DNA from: Microbacteriaceae bacterium
GTDB taxonomy: Bacteria; Actinomycetota; Actinomycetes; Actinomycetales; Microbacteriaceae
Length of the DNA stretch: 64,000 nt
Direction: 5' to 3'
Assembly: GCA_947452675.1 (NCBI GenBank)
Contig: CANGDL010000002.1
Span: 62,001 to 126,000, forward strand
Shown piece by piece: positions 19,814-30,536 of the stretch. Under the pieces are notes generated by a model. The model worked only from the letters and a program-made list of their open reading frames with translations. It did no database searches and had not been told where the DNA came from. The position numbers were made by a program, and so were the translations under genes. Each line of letters opens with the position of its first letter. Position 1 is the first letter of the stretch.

Positions 19814-20545
19814 CTAGCCGTTGGTCGGTGCTGGGGTTGCGGTGGTTGAAGGAGCCCAACCTGCGCCACCCTTTGGTCCGTCACCATCGTTATCACCGTG
19901 ACCGTGCCCGCCCTTGGTGCCGTGGCCAAAACCAGGCCCAAATGCAGGGCCGCCAGCAGGTCCATCAAAGGCCGGGGCCTTGAGTGTTGCGTCATAGGCG
20001 GTGGTTAGGGGGCCGTTCGCGGTTGCGGTTGCAGCGCCAGCTGAGTCAACAACAATCGTCACAAGCACTGGGGAGGTGCCGGTCTTCGAGTTGTAGACGG
20101 CCACGTTGTAGGTGCCCGCTGTCTTTGGGGTCATGAAACCTAGGGTTCCGGTTACTGTGCCATTGGCCAGGGTGGTTGCCTCAAAGTGGGCCGGGTGACC
20201 GCCTGTTGTTGGCTGAGTGGTTGGCGCTGTGCCGGTGTAGTCATAGGCGACAAACAAACCAGCGTGTTCAGCGGCCTCGACATCGGTGACAGTTGATGGC
20301 ACGCCTGTGATGGTTGCGGCCAGAGTTGACTCGACGCCATTGAAACGCGGGGCTCCCTTGTGCTCACCACGAGCACCAGGGGCTCCGAAGGTTGGCGCGG
20401 CTGGCGTGGTGCCGGTAGAACTTGCTGACGCCGCCCTAAACGAGTTGTACTTTACTGAGGCAAAAGATGGGGCAGCGAAAGCTGCGCCGGCAAGAACAAC
20501 TGCGCCGGCTGCGACTGCAGTCAGTTTTAGTGTTTTCTTTTCCAT
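19814..20545 (-). CDS. Secreted protein with Gly/His/Asp-rich C-terminus, unknown function
   Basis: Signal peptide MEKKTLKLTAVAAGAVVLAGAAFAAPSFA; FGPGFGHGTKGGHGHGDNDGDGPKGG tail. Confidence 0.7.
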   Translation of the reverse strand: MEKKTLKLTAVAAGAVVLAGAAFAAPSFASVKYNSFRAASASSTGTTPAAPTFGAPGARGEHKGAPRFNGVESTLAATITGVPSTVTDVEAAEHAGLFVAYDYTGTAPTTQPTTGGHPAHFEATTLANGTVTGTLGFMTPKTAGTYNVAVYNSKTGTSPVLVTIVVDSAGAATATANGPLTTAYDATLKAPAFDGPAGGPAFGPGFGHGTKGGHGHGDNDGDGPKGGAGWAPSTTATPAPTNG

Positions 20546-20736
20546 GATGGTTCCTTTCGTTGGATTGCGGATCCATGAACGAATCTAGGCAACTCGAAAA
20601 CCAGAAGCTTTGAATTTCAGGATGCTGTGAGTGTCTTGGCAGGTGACTCTCAGGTAGGCCCGACAAGGCTGCCCAGCTAACCCCGGTTGTCAGAATGCCC
20701 CGATAAACTAGGGCGAGGCAACAGGAAAAGGACAAA

Positions 20737-21411
20737 TTGGGCTTTCTAGAGAACTTTGAGAAGGGCTTGGAGCGCGTGGTCAATGGCGCTTTCAGCAAGA
20801 CCTTCAAATCTGAGATTCAGCCTGTCGAAATTGCGGCCGCAATCCGTGCCGAAATGGACTCAAAAGCGAGCATTCTAAGCCGCGACCGCATCCTGGCACC
20901 AAACACTTTCAGCGTGAGTTTGGCGACCCCCGACTTCAAACGCATGGCAACTCTCGGCGAATCACTCATCAACGAATTAACTGAGCTGACCACGCGCCAC
21001 GCCTTGAAACAGGGCTTCCAATTTGGTGCCGCACTCGCGATCAAACTCGTCGAGGATGAGACCATGAACATGGGTCAAGTCAATGTCCGCTCGGCAAGCC
21101 AAAACACTCAGGTTGAGTGGATGCCGACCCTTGATGTTGCTGGCAAGCGCTTCTTGCTGAATAAATCACACACTTCAGTTGGGCGCGATGCCAGCGCCGA
21201 CATTCAAATCGATGACAACGGCCTTAGCCGAAAGCACTTTGAAATTATCTGGGATGGAAAAAACGCAGCCGTTCGAGACTTGCGCAGCACAAACGGAACT
21301 TCGGTCAACGGCAAAAAGATTGATGAAGTTGCAGTCGCCGACAACACCTTGATTCAAGCTGGTCGCAGTGACTTCACCTTCAGAGTGATTGCGAGAACCA
21401 TCAGTGAGTGA
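20737..21411 (+). CDS. fhaA: FhaA-like protein (DUF3662 + FHA)
   Basis: TTG start; GFLENFEKGLERVVNGAFSKTFKSEIQPVEIA; C-terminal FHA domain; neighbour of fhaB/pstP. Confidence 0.92.
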   Translation: MGFLENFEKGLERVVNGAFSKTFKSEIQPVEIAAAIRAEMDSKASILSRDRILAPNTFSVSLATPDFKRMATLGESLINELTELTTRHALKQGFQFGAALAIKLVEDETMNMGQVNVRSASQNTQVEWMPTLDVAGKRFLLNKSHTSVGRDASADIQIDDNGLSRKHFEIIWDGKNAAVRDLRSTNGTSVNGKKIDEVAVADNTLIQAGRSDFTFRVIARTISE

Positions 21412-21913
21412 GTTAGCGCTATTCATCGTTCGACTCGGCTTCGTGGCTGTTCTCTGGATCTTCGTCTTCAGCATCATCTCGGTTATTCGAGCTGACTTAT
21501 TCGGGCAAAAAGTGGTTAGTCGTGTTGCCGCTGCCAATGCGCCAGAGGTTATCTCGACTCCAGTTGGAAACTCCGCGCCTTTCGCCGGTTCGTCACCGCT
21601 GGTAAGCGAACCAACGGGCAGCAGTGCAGTAAAGCTGGTAATCATCGAGGGCGATAAAACTGGTCAACTGGTTCGGCTTGAACGTCGCGAGATCACCATT
21701 GGTCGCAGCCCCGACTCAGACCTGATTGTCGATGACGAATATGCCTCAACCCATCACGCAAAGTTGATCCTGATCAACAATGACTGGCTGATTCAAGATT
21801 TGAACTCAACCAATGGAACCTACCTAGATGGCAGCCGTGTTGGCACCCCGGCAGTGGTCAAACTAAACACGCCGGTTCGAGTCGGTAAGACCGTTTTCGA
21901 GCTGCGAAGTTAG
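21404..21913 (+). CDS. fhaB: FhaB-like FHA-domain membrane protein
   Basis: GTG at 21404; SELALFIVRLGFVAVLWIFVFSIISVIRADLFG plus FHA domain. Confidence 0.92.
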   Translation: MSELALFIVRLGFVAVLWIFVFSIISVIRADLFGQKVVSRVAAANAPEVISTPVGNSAPFAGSSPLVSEPTGSSAVKLVIIEGDKTGQLVRLERREITIGRSPDSDLIVDDEYASTHHAKLILINNDWLIQDLNSTNGTYLDGSRVGTPAVVKLNTPVRVGKTVFELRS

Positions 21914-21920
21914 CCAAGAC

Positions 21921-23180
21921 ATGGCAATCAAGACCATCAGCTATGCGGCTTCAGACATTGGTCGCGTGCGTTCGAGCAACCAAGATTCTGGCTACGCCGG
22001 CTATAACTTGTTCTTCGTTGCCGACGGCATGGGCGGGCACGCAGGGGGAGACATCGCCTCTGCCCTAGTGGCTCAGCGGGTCGCCCAGGCCGATGCAATA
22101 TATGACTCGGCCGAAAAGGCCGGCGAGATTCTAAAAGACACCATTTGGCAGGCAAACCACGTTCTGCGCGATGCCTGCCAAGAACACCCAGAGCTTTCTG
22201 GCATGGGAACAACGTTCTCAGGGATGATCTTGGTCGGCGATAAGGCAACCATTGCCCACATCGGAGATTCAAGAATCTATCGCGCGCGAAATGGCGAGGT
22301 AAAACAAATCACCTCCGACCACACGTTCGTTCAGCGTTTGGTTGAAACCGGTCGAATAACAGCAGAAGAAGCCCTGGTCCACCCGCGTCGAAGTGTGCTC
22401 ATGCGCGTGCTCGGCGACATGGAAGAGTTTCCGGAGATCGACATCGAAACCTACGATGTGTTGCCAGGCGATCGTTGGATGATGTGCTCGGATGGCCTAT
22501 GCGGCGTAGTTCCAGACAGCGTCATGGATCGCCTAATGCTTTCCAAAATCGACTCGGATGAAGCAACCGAATTATTGGTAGGCGAAGCCCTCGAATTTGG
22601 TGCCCCGGACAACGTCACCGTGGTTGTTGTCGACATCGTCGGCCCACGCACTCAAACGGAATTCATTCCTTCGGCTCGATTCGTAGGTTCTGGCGCTAAC
22701 GATGTGGTCATCGATGACCGCAAGGGTCGACGAATCCTTAAGATCCTCAACCCGCTCAACCTGCCAGATATCATTCTTCGACGCACCGAAGACCCGACCG
22801 ACTATGTGCCAGAGTCTGACGAATATCTAGAGAAGATTCTGCGAGAAACCCGCACCACCATTCGCTGGCGTTATGTTCGTCAACTGGCCACGGTAATCCT
22901 TATAACTGCGGCAATTGCTGCCGGGGTGATCGGCATTTACAACTGGAGTCAAGATCGCTATTACGTGGCTGACCACGGTGGCTACGTGACTATCTACAAG
23001 GGCATCAAGGAATCACTGGGCCCGTTGAAGTTCTCGGTTGTCTATAAGACCACGGGTCTTTCGATTGCCGAACTTCCCGAATACCAGCGCTACCTGGTTT
23101 CACGTTCGATCACAGCCACCGACCTCAAGGACGCTCAGCGCATCCTCGGTGAACTGACCAAAATGGTGGTGAAAAAATGA
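21921..23180 (+). CDS. pstP: PP2C-family Ser/Thr phosphatase
   Basis: RSSNQDSGYAG, FFVADGMGGHAGGDIAS, HIGDSRIYR, CSDGLCG, PDNVTVVVVD. Confidence 0.94.
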   Translation: MAIKTISYAASDIGRVRSSNQDSGYAGYNLFFVADGMGGHAGGDIASALVAQRVAQADAIYDSAEKAGEILKDTIWQANHVLRDACQEHPELSGMGTTFSGMILVGDKATIAHIGDSRIYRARNGEVKQITSDHTFVQRLVETGRITAEEALVHPRRSVLMRVLGDMEEFPEIDIETYDVLPGDRWMMCSDGLCGVVPDSVMDRLMLSKIDSDEATELLVGEALEFGAPDNVTVVVVDIVGPRTQTEFIPSARFVGSGANDVVIDDRKGRRILKILNPLNLPDIILRRTEDPTDYVPESDEYLEKILRETRTTIRWRYVRQLATVILITAAIAAGVIGIYNWSQDRYYVADHGGYVTIYKGIKESLGPLKFSVVYKTTGLSIAELPEYQRYLVSRSITATDLKDAQRILGELTKMVVKK

Positions 23181-24562
23181 CCTTCACCAACCTGACCGAT
23201 GCCATTAACATCCCCAAAATTATTCGGGTTATTCCTCGCAATCGAAACATTGAAGCGTGGTTGTTAGCATTCGCGCTTGGGCTTTTCGCATTTGAGCTAG
23301 CTCAGATTCAACTCTCGGTGCTGCAGGTGTTGTGTGCCGATTTCTGGCTCTACTTCGTGCCATTCACTTTGGCGGTGCTTGCCATTCACTTTGTTCTGCG
23401 CATCCGCGCGAGCGAGGCTGACTCACTGATCCTGCCGATTGGCGTGGTGCTAAACGGGCTTGGAATCGCCGAGATCTATCGCCTCGATCTCCACACGGTT
23501 GCGGTGAAGGGAACGGAGCTTTTCGCTGGCAAGCAGATTGCTTGGACCTGCATTGCGATTGCGGTCGCAGCCGTCGTGGTTATCTTTGTGCCAAGCCACT
23601 TATTCTTGCGCCGCTATGTCTACGTGTCGATGTTCGTCGGCGTTGGCCTATTGCTTTCACCAATGCTGCCGGTGATCGGTCGAAGCATTAACGGCGCTCG
23701 CCTCTGGATCGGCATTGGGCCTCTGACTTTCCAACCTGGTGAACTGGCCAAGATTGCACTAACCGTCTTCTTCGCGGGCTACCTGGTTACCCGACGCGAC
23801 TCCCTGGCAATCGTCGGACGCAAAATTTTTGGCGTGCGCATTCCGAGAGCGCGTGAACTCGGCCCGATCATCTCCATCTGGGTTGCCAGCCTCTTAGTCC
23901 TTGTGATGCAGCACGACCTCGGCACATCGCTACTTTATTTCGGTCTATTCATCGTGATGATTTATGTGGCCACCGGCAGATCCATCTATGTTGTTGTGGG
24001 CCTGACCATGTTCTTCTCTGGCGCGCTGGTTGCCAGCCGAGTCGCCGACTATGTAACTCGACGATTCGATGCCTGGCTCAACCCGTTTGACCAGTCTCAC
24101 TATGACGCTGTCGGTGGTAGCTATCAGCTGGTTCAGGGCATCTTTGGCTTGGCCCACGGCAACCTGTTGGGCGCCGGTCTAGGCGGTGGATTGCCACACC
24201 TTGTTCCACTTGCCGAGAGCGACTTCATCATCGCCTCGCTCGGTGAAGAACTCGGCTTGGTTGGCATGTTTGCCATCCTTGCGCTTTATCTATTGCTGGT
24301 TGCTCGCGGCGTCCGCATCGCGTTTATGCACAACGACGACTTCTCTAAACTTCTCGCCGTCGGCTTGTCATTCGTAATTGCCCTGCAGCTGTTCATCGTT
24401 ATGGGCGGCGTGACCCGCGTGGTTCCTTTGACTGGCCTAACCACTCCGTTGCTTGCGGCGGGCGGCTCATCCTTGATCGCTAACTGGATAATCATCGGCG
24501 TTCTTTTGCGAATTTCAGATTCCATGGGCAGCGGCCAACGTGTGATCGGGGCGGTGAACTAA
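23177..24562 (+). CDS. FtsW/RodA/SpoVE family SEDS protein
   Basis: INGARLWIGIGPLTFQPGELAKI, HDLGTSLLYFGLF; ATGA overlap with pstP. Confidence 0.95.
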   Translation: MTFTNLTDAINIPKIIRVIPRNRNIEAWLLAFALGLFAFELAQIQLSVLQVLCADFWLYFVPFTLAVLAIHFVLRIRASEADSLILPIGVVLNGLGIAEIYRLDLHTVAVKGTELFAGKQIAWTCIAIAVAAVVVIFVPSHLFLRRYVYVSMFVGVGLLLSPMLPVIGRSINGARLWIGIGPLTFQPGELAKIALTVFFAGYLVTRRDSLAIVGRKIFGVRIPRARELGPIISIWVASLLVLVMQHDLGTSLLYFGLFIVMIYVATGRSIYVVVGLTMFFSGALVASRVADYVTRRFDAWLNPFDQSHYDAVGGSYQLVQGIFGLAHGNLLGAGLGGGLPHLVPLAESDFIIASLGEELGLVGMFAILALYLLLVARGVRIAFMHNDDFSKLLAVGLSFVIALQLFIVMGGVTRVVPLTGLTTPLLAAGGSSLIANWIIIGVLLRISDSMGSGQRVIGAVN

Positions 24563-26010
24563 TGAATAAAGAACTTCGCCGAGTCAGCCTTGTAATTTTC
24601 ATGATGTTCTTGACTCTCTTTATCGCGACAACTTCGATTCAGGTCATTTCGGCTGAAACCCTGTCACAGGATCAACGAAACGTGCGTTCTGTTTATGACA
24701 GTTACAAGAAGCAACGCGGTTCTCTTCTGATCAACGGCCAGCCGATTGCCTATTCAAAACCTTCTGATGACATCTACCACTACATCCGCACCTATTCGGA
24801 TCCGATGTACTCGGGTGTGACCGGCTTTTTCTCCAACTACCAGGGCGCCACAGGCTTAGAGTCTGCGATGAATTCATACCTAACCGGTCAGAACTCGGCA
24901 CAATTTTTCGAGCAGATTAGCGCGTTGTTCTCTGGGAATCCAGTTACCGGCGCTTCGGTCGAACTCACCATTGATCCAGCCGTGCAAAAGGCTGCCTGGG
25001 ATGGCCTTGGCAACTTGACCGGCGCGGTGGTTGCGATTGAACCAAAGACCGGCAACATTCTTGCCCTGGTTTCCAAGCCTGGCTTTGACGCCAACCTTCT
25101 TGCCGTGCACGATGGTGTGCTTTCGACCAAGAATTACAGCGCTCTTTTGAACGCAAAGAGCGAGCCGCTTAAGAATCGTGCAACCACGGAGCTTTATGCC
25201 CCTGGTTCGGTATTCAAAATCCTGGTTGCTACCGCGGCAATTGAAAGCGGAAAGTACACCCCAGAAAGCACCTTGCCTAACCCTGTTAAGTTCAAGCTTC
25301 CGGGCACCAATGTTTATGTTCAAAATTCGGGCGAGGGCAAATGCGGTGGCAAGGCCACCGTTTCAATCGCCGATGCTCTTCGCTTCTCTTGCAACGTGCC
25401 GATGGCCCAGCTTGGCATTCTGCTTGGCCAGGATGCGATTCGCGCGCAGGCCGAAAAGTTTGGCTTTGGAAAATCGATCAAGGTCCCGCTGGCAATCACT
25501 CCAAGCGTTTACCCATCGAACATGGATGATGCTCAGACCGGCCTCTCGGCATTCGGTCAGTTTGACGATCGCGTCACGGTGATGCAGGTTGCCATGATGT
25601 CGGCAGCGGTTGCCAATGGTGGTCTCGTGATGAAGCCAAACCTGGTTAGAACTGTGCTTTCTTCAAACTTGGCCGCGCTCACCACCCCTTCTCCATCCGA
25701 ACTTGGGTCGGCGATGAGCTCGGCCACCGCCGCCAAGGTTCGAGACATGATGATAGGTGCGGTTGCCCGGGGTGTCAGTTCGAACGGCCAGATCAAGGGA
25801 GTGTCTGTGGCTGGTAAAACCGGTACTGCACAGAACGGCCAGGGCGAGCCTTACACTCTCTGGTTCACAGGCTTCGCTCCAGCCGATAACCCTCAGGTTG
25901 CCGTGGCGGTCGTAGTCGCTGATGGCGGCGGCATGGGTCAGGCAGGTCGAGGCAACTCGCTAGCTGCCCCGATTGCCAAGAAGGTCATGGAGGCGGTGTT
26001 GCACAAATGA
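24562..26010 (+). CDS. pbpA: Penicillin-binding protein (PbpA-type transpeptidase)
   Basis: GSVFKIL (SxxK), SCN, KTGTAQ motifs. Confidence 0.93.
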   Translation: MNKELRRVSLVIFMMFLTLFIATTSIQVISAETLSQDQRNVRSVYDSYKKQRGSLLINGQPIAYSKPSDDIYHYIRTYSDPMYSGVTGFFSNYQGATGLESAMNSYLTGQNSAQFFEQISALFSGNPVTGASVELTIDPAVQKAAWDGLGNLTGAVVAIEPKTGNILALVSKPGFDANLLAVHDGVLSTKNYSALLNAKSEPLKNRATTELYAPGSVFKILVATAAIESGKYTPESTLPNPVKFKLPGTNVYVQNSGEGKCGGKATVSIADALRFSCNVPMAQLGILLGQDAIRAQAEKFGFGKSIKVPLAITPSVYPSNMDDAQTGLSAFGQFDDRVTVMQVAMMSAAVANGGLVMKPNLVRTVLSSNLAALTTPSPSELGSAMSSATAAKVRDMMIGAVARGVSSNGQIKGVSVAGKTGTAQNGQGEPYTLWFTGFAPADNPQVAVAVVVADGGGMGQAGRGNSLAAPIAKKVMEAVLHK

Positions 26011-27344
26011 AACCCGAGGTAGATCAGCTTTTCGGCGGTCGCTATAAACTCATCAGCCGCATTGCAATCGGCGGCATGGGTGAGGTTTGGCTTGCCCAGG
26101 ATGAAGTAATCCTTCGCCAGGTTGCCATCAAAATTTTGAAGCAAGAATACATGGGTGACCCGAGCTTCATTGAGCGATTCCGCATCGAAGCAAAGCACGC
26201 TGCGATGGTGAATCACGAAGGCATCGCTAACGTTTTCGACTATGGCGAAGACTCTGGTTGGGCCTTCTTGGTCATGGAGTATGTGCCTGGCGATTCCCTT
26301 GCTCGCATTCTCGAGCGTGACAAGGTCTTGCCTGAGACCAAGGTTATGGATATCGTGGCGCAGACGGCCCGTGCACTTTATGCTGCCCACGAGGCTGGCT
26401 TGGTGCACCGTGACATTAAGCCGGGCAACCTGCTGATCACTCCCGAGGGTCAGGTGAAGATCACAGACTTCGGCATCGCTCGCGTTGCCGACCAGGTTGG
26501 TTTAACCGCTACCGGCCAGGTGATGGGCACGGTTCAATATCTATCGCCCGAGCAAGCGACCGGCAAGCCGGCGACACCGTCGACCGACATTTATTCGTTG
26601 GGCATAGTTGCCTATGAATGTCTTGCTGGCAAAAGGCCGTTCGGCGGCGACTCGCAGATGATCATCGCGATGGCTCAGATCAACGACATGCCTCCGGCCC
26701 TGCCTGCCGAGCTCGATGAACGCGTACGCAAACTGGTCATGTCTTGTCTGGCCAAGAAGGCGAGCGGGCGCCCAGAGAATGCCCTAATTCTGGCCCAGAG
26801 AGCCGAGGCTCTTCTGCCAACTGCGCCTCGCTCACAGGCAGCCACCGAGTTGATTCAGCAGATCAAGCAGGTTACAGATCGCACCACCGAAATTGCCACC
26901 CTTACCGACACTGCCCCGCAGCCGACTCAGCCAATCGTCTGGCCCTGGGTTGCGATTATCGTGGTTCTCGGACTGACCGCAATTTCAGTCGTCGTCGCAA
27001 TAATCATCGGATCGATGACTCCGGTGCCCGTGCCGACCATAACCGTGACACCGTCGACTCAACCATCATGGTCATCCGACACTCCGACCGCTCCCGCTCC
27101 AGTGACCGTGCTGCTCGCCGACCTTCAGGGCAGGCCAATCGCAGATGTGCTCACCGACCTAACGGCTAAGGGTCTTGTGGTTGAAGCCGTTGCCGGCGAT
27201 CCTGTTCCGGTTGATGACCCGAGGTCTATGACGGTCTACAACGCAACACCGTTGGGCAATATGCCGGCCGGCTCCAACATCCGTGTTTTTTACTACGTCC
27301 CGCAAAGCACGGATGCAACCCCAACTCCAACGCCAACGCAGTAA
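26007..27344 (+). CDS. pknA: Ser/Thr protein kinase PknA-like
   Basis: [27 protein letters not shown] near aa 310; single PASTA-like tail. Confidence 0.92.
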   Translation: MKPEVDQLFGGRYKLISRIAIGGMGEVWLAQDEVILRQVAIKILKQEYMGDPSFIERFRIEAKHAAMVNHEGIANVFDYGEDSGWAFLVMEYVPGDSLARILERDKVLPETKVMDIVAQTARALYAAHEAGLVHRDIKPGNLLITPEGQVKITDFGIARVADQVGLTATGQVMGTVQYLSPEQATGKPATPSTDIYSLGIVAYECLAGKRPFGGDSQMIIAMAQINDMPPALPAELDERVRKLVMSCLAKKASGRPENALILAQRAEALLPTAPRSQAATELIQQIKQVTDRTTEIATLTDTAPQPTQPIVWPWVAIIVVLGLTAISVVVAIIIGSMTPVPVPTITVTPSTQPSWSSDTPTAPAPVTVLLADLQGRPIADVLTDLTAKGLVVEAVAGDPVPVDDPRSMTVYNATPLGNMPAGSNIRVFYYVPQSTDATPTPTPTQ

Positions 27345-27427
27345 TTCACAAGGAAAATCTCAGGCTCGATAAGTAGACTGGGAAGCCGGTCGTAAAGACC
27401 AAGTCACAACGGAAAGTAGAGCATTAG

Positions 27428-29479
27428 GTGTCATCAAACCAGCGCGTAATTGCAGGCCGCTATGAGGTAGGAAACCTCATCGGTCGAGGTGGCATGGCCG
27501 ATGTCTACGAGGGTGTTGACACCCGACTTGGCCGCACCGTTGCGATCAAGCTGCTCAAGGCAGACCTGGCCAACGACCCGAACTTTGAAGCACGCTTCCG
27601 TCAAGAAGCCCAGGCTTCGGCCCGCATGGCTCACCCAACCATCGTTCGCGTTTATGACGCGGGCGAAGATGTGACGGTTGATTCAAACGGCAACACCAAT
27701 CGTCACCCTTTCATCGTCATGGAATACGTCAACGGCAAGCTGCTTCGCGACCTGTTGCACGAACGTCGCTTGACCCTGCAAGAGGCCATCGATTTTGAGA
27801 CCGGCGTGCTAACCGCGCTGGAGTTCTCACACCGTGCCGGCATCGTGCACCGCGACATCAAGTCGGCAAACGTCATGATCACCGAGGCCGGTCAGGTAAA
27901 GGTCATGGATTTTGGTATTGCCCGCGCGGTGTCTGAAAACTCAGCTACCGTTGCCCACACCAGTGGCATCGTTGGCACCGCACAATACTTCTCACCTGAG
28001 CAGGCCAAGGGTGAGTCGGTTGACGCGCGAACCGACCTCTATTCAGCCGGTGTTTTGCTTTATGAAATGCTTGCCGGCCGCCCACCATTCAAGGGTGAAT
28101 CAGCCGTTTCGGTTGCCTACCAGCACGTAAGCGAAGCGGTTGTTCCACCTTCTGAATACGACCCAAACGTTTCAGCTGAGATGGATTCGGTTGTTCTTCG
28201 AGCCCTGGCAAAAGACCGCAACGAGCGCTTCCAGTCGGCCGAGGAGTTTCGTGAGCACCTGCTTGCCGCCTATGCCGTAGTTCTTGAAAACACGCCGGCT
28301 GAACTGCCAGCACACGCCCTAGCTTTTGAGTCTGAACCAGAGATCGAAACGCCTTCAATTGACCTTCCGGAGCAGTTCCAAGAGGAAATCGAAGAGCAAA
28401 CCAACGCCGCATTGGCTCCAACCGAGGTTTTGACAACCGGATTCGATGAATTCGACGCACTCTTGGCGTCAGCCGGTGCCGAGCGGGTCGAGAGTACTGA
28501 GAAAATCAAGAGCCAGTTCGAGATTCCTCAGGTTCCACTCGAAGAGCGCGCAACCTCGTCTTTCGCGCAGATTCCAGCCGATGAGCCGGCGGTCATCGAT
28601 AATGGCTCCCGCGTCGATGCTGCCCGCGTCGATGACAGAGCGGCGGCAACCTACACTGAAGGTCCTTCGACCAATCCATTCGCGGAACTTGGTGTTGAAC
28701 TGCCAACCGCCGCCCAGCCGACTATCAAATACATCCCTAGCGGGCGGCCTAAGGCGAACCTACTTTGGGGTATCGGTTCGGGTGTCGCGGTAGTCCTAAT
28801 CGGACTCATGGTTTGGTTGTTCACACTGAATGGTTTCAACCTCAACATCAACCCGGGGTCCTCGGGAATCTCAGTTGCAGATGTCACCAACAAGACCTAT
28901 GACGAGGGTTTCAGCACGCTGACCGGCCAGCACCTGCTGGTCAACAAGGTTTATGAAGCGAACGACACTATCCCACTTGACACCATCATTCGCACTGATC
29001 CGCTTGCTGGCACCAAGGTCCCGGATAACACGTCGGTCACTGTTTATGTCTCTTCGGGTAAGACGACCATCAAGGTGCCAAGCAGCCTGATTGGACTTTC
29101 TGAGAGCGAGGCGACTGCAGTACTGGTTGCCGCCAAGCTGACACTCGGCACAATTACCCAGGCCAATAGCGCCACCGTTCCTGCGGGTATGGTCGTTGAA
29201 ACCGACCCAGTGGCAAACGCCGATGTCGCCCAGGGCAGCGTTGTGAACCTTGTGATTTCAAATGGTCAGGTGAACGTGCCTGACGTTCGAAACTTGGCAA
29301 CCTCAGACGCTCAGAGCAAGATGTCATCCCCGGATGTTGGTCTAACCGTGACCATCGCGGTTCAGGGTGGCACCTGCCCGGCTGGCAAGACTCAGGGAAC
29401 CATCGTGGTTGACCAGTCGGTCGCACCCGGGCTGGCCCCTCAGGGTTCGGCCGTGATCTTATACGTGGGTTGTAACTAG
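27428..29479 (+). CDS. pknB: PASTA-domain Ser/Thr protein kinase PknB
   Basis: GTG start; HRDIKSANVMITEAGQVKVMDFGIA; TM plus PASTA repeats. Confidence 0.94.
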   Translation: MSSNQRVIAGRYEVGNLIGRGGMADVYEGVDTRLGRTVAIKLLKADLANDPNFEARFRQEAQASARMAHPTIVRVYDAGEDVTVDSNGNTNRHPFIVMEYVNGKLLRDLLHERRLTLQEAIDFETGVLTALEFSHRAGIVHRDIKSANVMITEAGQVKVMDFGIARAVSENSATVAHTSGIVGTAQYFSPEQAKGESVDARTDLYSAGVLLYEMLAGRPPFKGESAVSVAYQHVSEAVVPPSEYDPNVSAEMDSVVLRALAKDRNERFQSAEEFREHLLAAYAVVLENTPAELPAHALAFESEPEIETPSIDLPEQFQEEIEEQTNAALAPTEVLTTGFDEFDALLASAGAERVESTEKIKSQFEIPQVPLEERATSSFAQIPADEPAVIDNGSRVDAARVDDRAAATYTEGPSTNPFAELGVELPTAAQPTIKYIPSGRPKANLLWGIGSGVAVVLIGLMVWLFTLNGFNLNINPGSSGISVADVTNKTYDEGFSTLTGQHLLVNKVYEANDTIPLDTIIRTDPLAGTKVPDNTSVTVYVSSGKTTIKVPSSLIGLSESEATAVLVAAKLTLGTITQANSATVPAGMVVETDPVANADVAQGSVVNLVISNGQVNVPDVRNLATSDAQSKMSSPDVGLTVTIAVQGGTCPAGKTQGTIVVDQSVAPGLAPQGSAVILYVGCN

Positions 29480-30129
29480 AGCTTAACCAAAGGCGAAAGC
29501 GACTTCGCCCTCTCGGCTGCGCCCTTTAGGCCGATTGACTCTAACCAGTTGCCCAGCATCTGATAACCGCCCTCGGTGAGCACCGACTCGGGGTGATACT
29601 GAACACCATAAATTGGCAAGGTCTTGTGCTGCAGCGCCATAATGACGCCACCCTTGGAATTTTGGCCAGGGATGGTTCGAGCCGTAACAATCAGGTCATC
29701 CCGCACCGTCGAGTCGACAACTGCTAATGAGTGATAACGGGTTGCAGTGAATGGCTGCGGAACATCTTTGAACACCAGCGAGTTGTCGTGTTGCACCTCG
29801 GATGTCTTGCCGTGCATTAGTTCTTCAGCGCTGGTCACGGTTGCACCCATGGCTTCAGCAATTGCCTGGTGACCGAGGCAAACACCGAAAATCGACATGC
29901 CACTTTGAAGCGCCAACTTCACGGTTGGTATGCTCAGGCCTGCGTCACCAGGGGTGCCCGGTCCTGGGCTCAAAAGCACCGCGTCATAGTTAGCCAAGAG
30001 TGCCGGAAGCTCGGCTTCGGTCACGATGTCGTTGCGCAAAACCTCGGTCTCTGCGCCAAGTTGCTGCAGATAACCGTTTAGCGTGTAAACGAAGCTGTCG
30101 TAGTTGTCGAGAACCAAAATCTTTGTCAT
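29476..30129 (-). CDS. Class I glutamine amidotransferase, anthranilate/aminodeoxychorismate synthase component II
   Basis: NYDSFVYTLNGYLQQLGAE, LSPGPGTP, GVCLGHQAI, GVQYHPES. Confidence 0.93.
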   Translation of the reverse strand: MTKILVLDNYDSFVYTLNGYLQQLGAETEVLRNDIVTEAELPALLANYDAVLLSPGPGTPGDAGLSIPTVKLALQSGMSIFGVCLGHQAIAEAMGATVTSAEELMHGKTSEVQHDNSLVFKDVPQPFTATRYHSLAVVDSTVRDDLIVTARTIPGQNSKGGVIMALQHKTLPIYGVQYHPESVLTEGGYQMLGNWLESIGLKGAAERAKSLSPLVKL

Positions 30130-30175
30130 GTTGATTTAAGCCTACCGTCCCCGTCAATGGCATTAGAATTACCGC

Positions 30176-30457
30176 ATGCCTGAATCATCATCACGTAAGA
30201 AGCCTGCAAAGGTTTCAAAGCCTCGCGCGCCAAAGTTGCCGACCGAGAACACCGAAGAGTTGCCTAACCCGGTCTGGTTCAAGCCAGTCATGTTTGGCTT
30301 TATGATCCTCGGCCTCGTCTGGATCATCACCTACTATGTGTCGAGCGCACAGTTCCCACTTGGTGCCGGCACCCCGTGGAACCTTCAGAACTGGAACATC
30401 CTGATCGGCTTCGGAATCGCCATGGTCGGTTTCATGATGTCTACCCGCTGGAAGTAA
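30176..30457 (+). CDS. crgA: Cell division protein CrgA
   Basis: Small two-TM protein with NPVWFKPVMFGFMILGLVWIITYY, next to pknB/trpG as in Actinobacteria. Confidence 0.93.
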   Translation: MPESSSRKKPAKVSKPRAPKLPTENTEELPNPVWFKPVMFGFMILGLVWIITYYVSSAQFPLGAGTPWNLQNWNILIGFGIAMVGFMMSTRWK

Positions 30458-30471
30458 ACTTTCAAGAATTC

Positions 30472-30507
30472 AAAAACCGCCCGGTCGTGAGACTTGGGCG
30501 GTTTTTC
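30472..30507 (+). terminator. Intrinsic terminator after crgA
   Basis: AAACCGCCC (30474-30482) pairs GGGCGGTTT (30496-30504), then T-rich. Confidence 0.88.
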
Positions 30508-30536
30508 TTTTGGGCAATAGTAAGGCTTGGCAGGCG

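Noticed and set aside
20737-30457. FHA-PP2C-FtsW-PBP-PknA-PknB-CrgA cluster as a novel system
   Set aside because: Standard actinobacterial cell-wall/division locus
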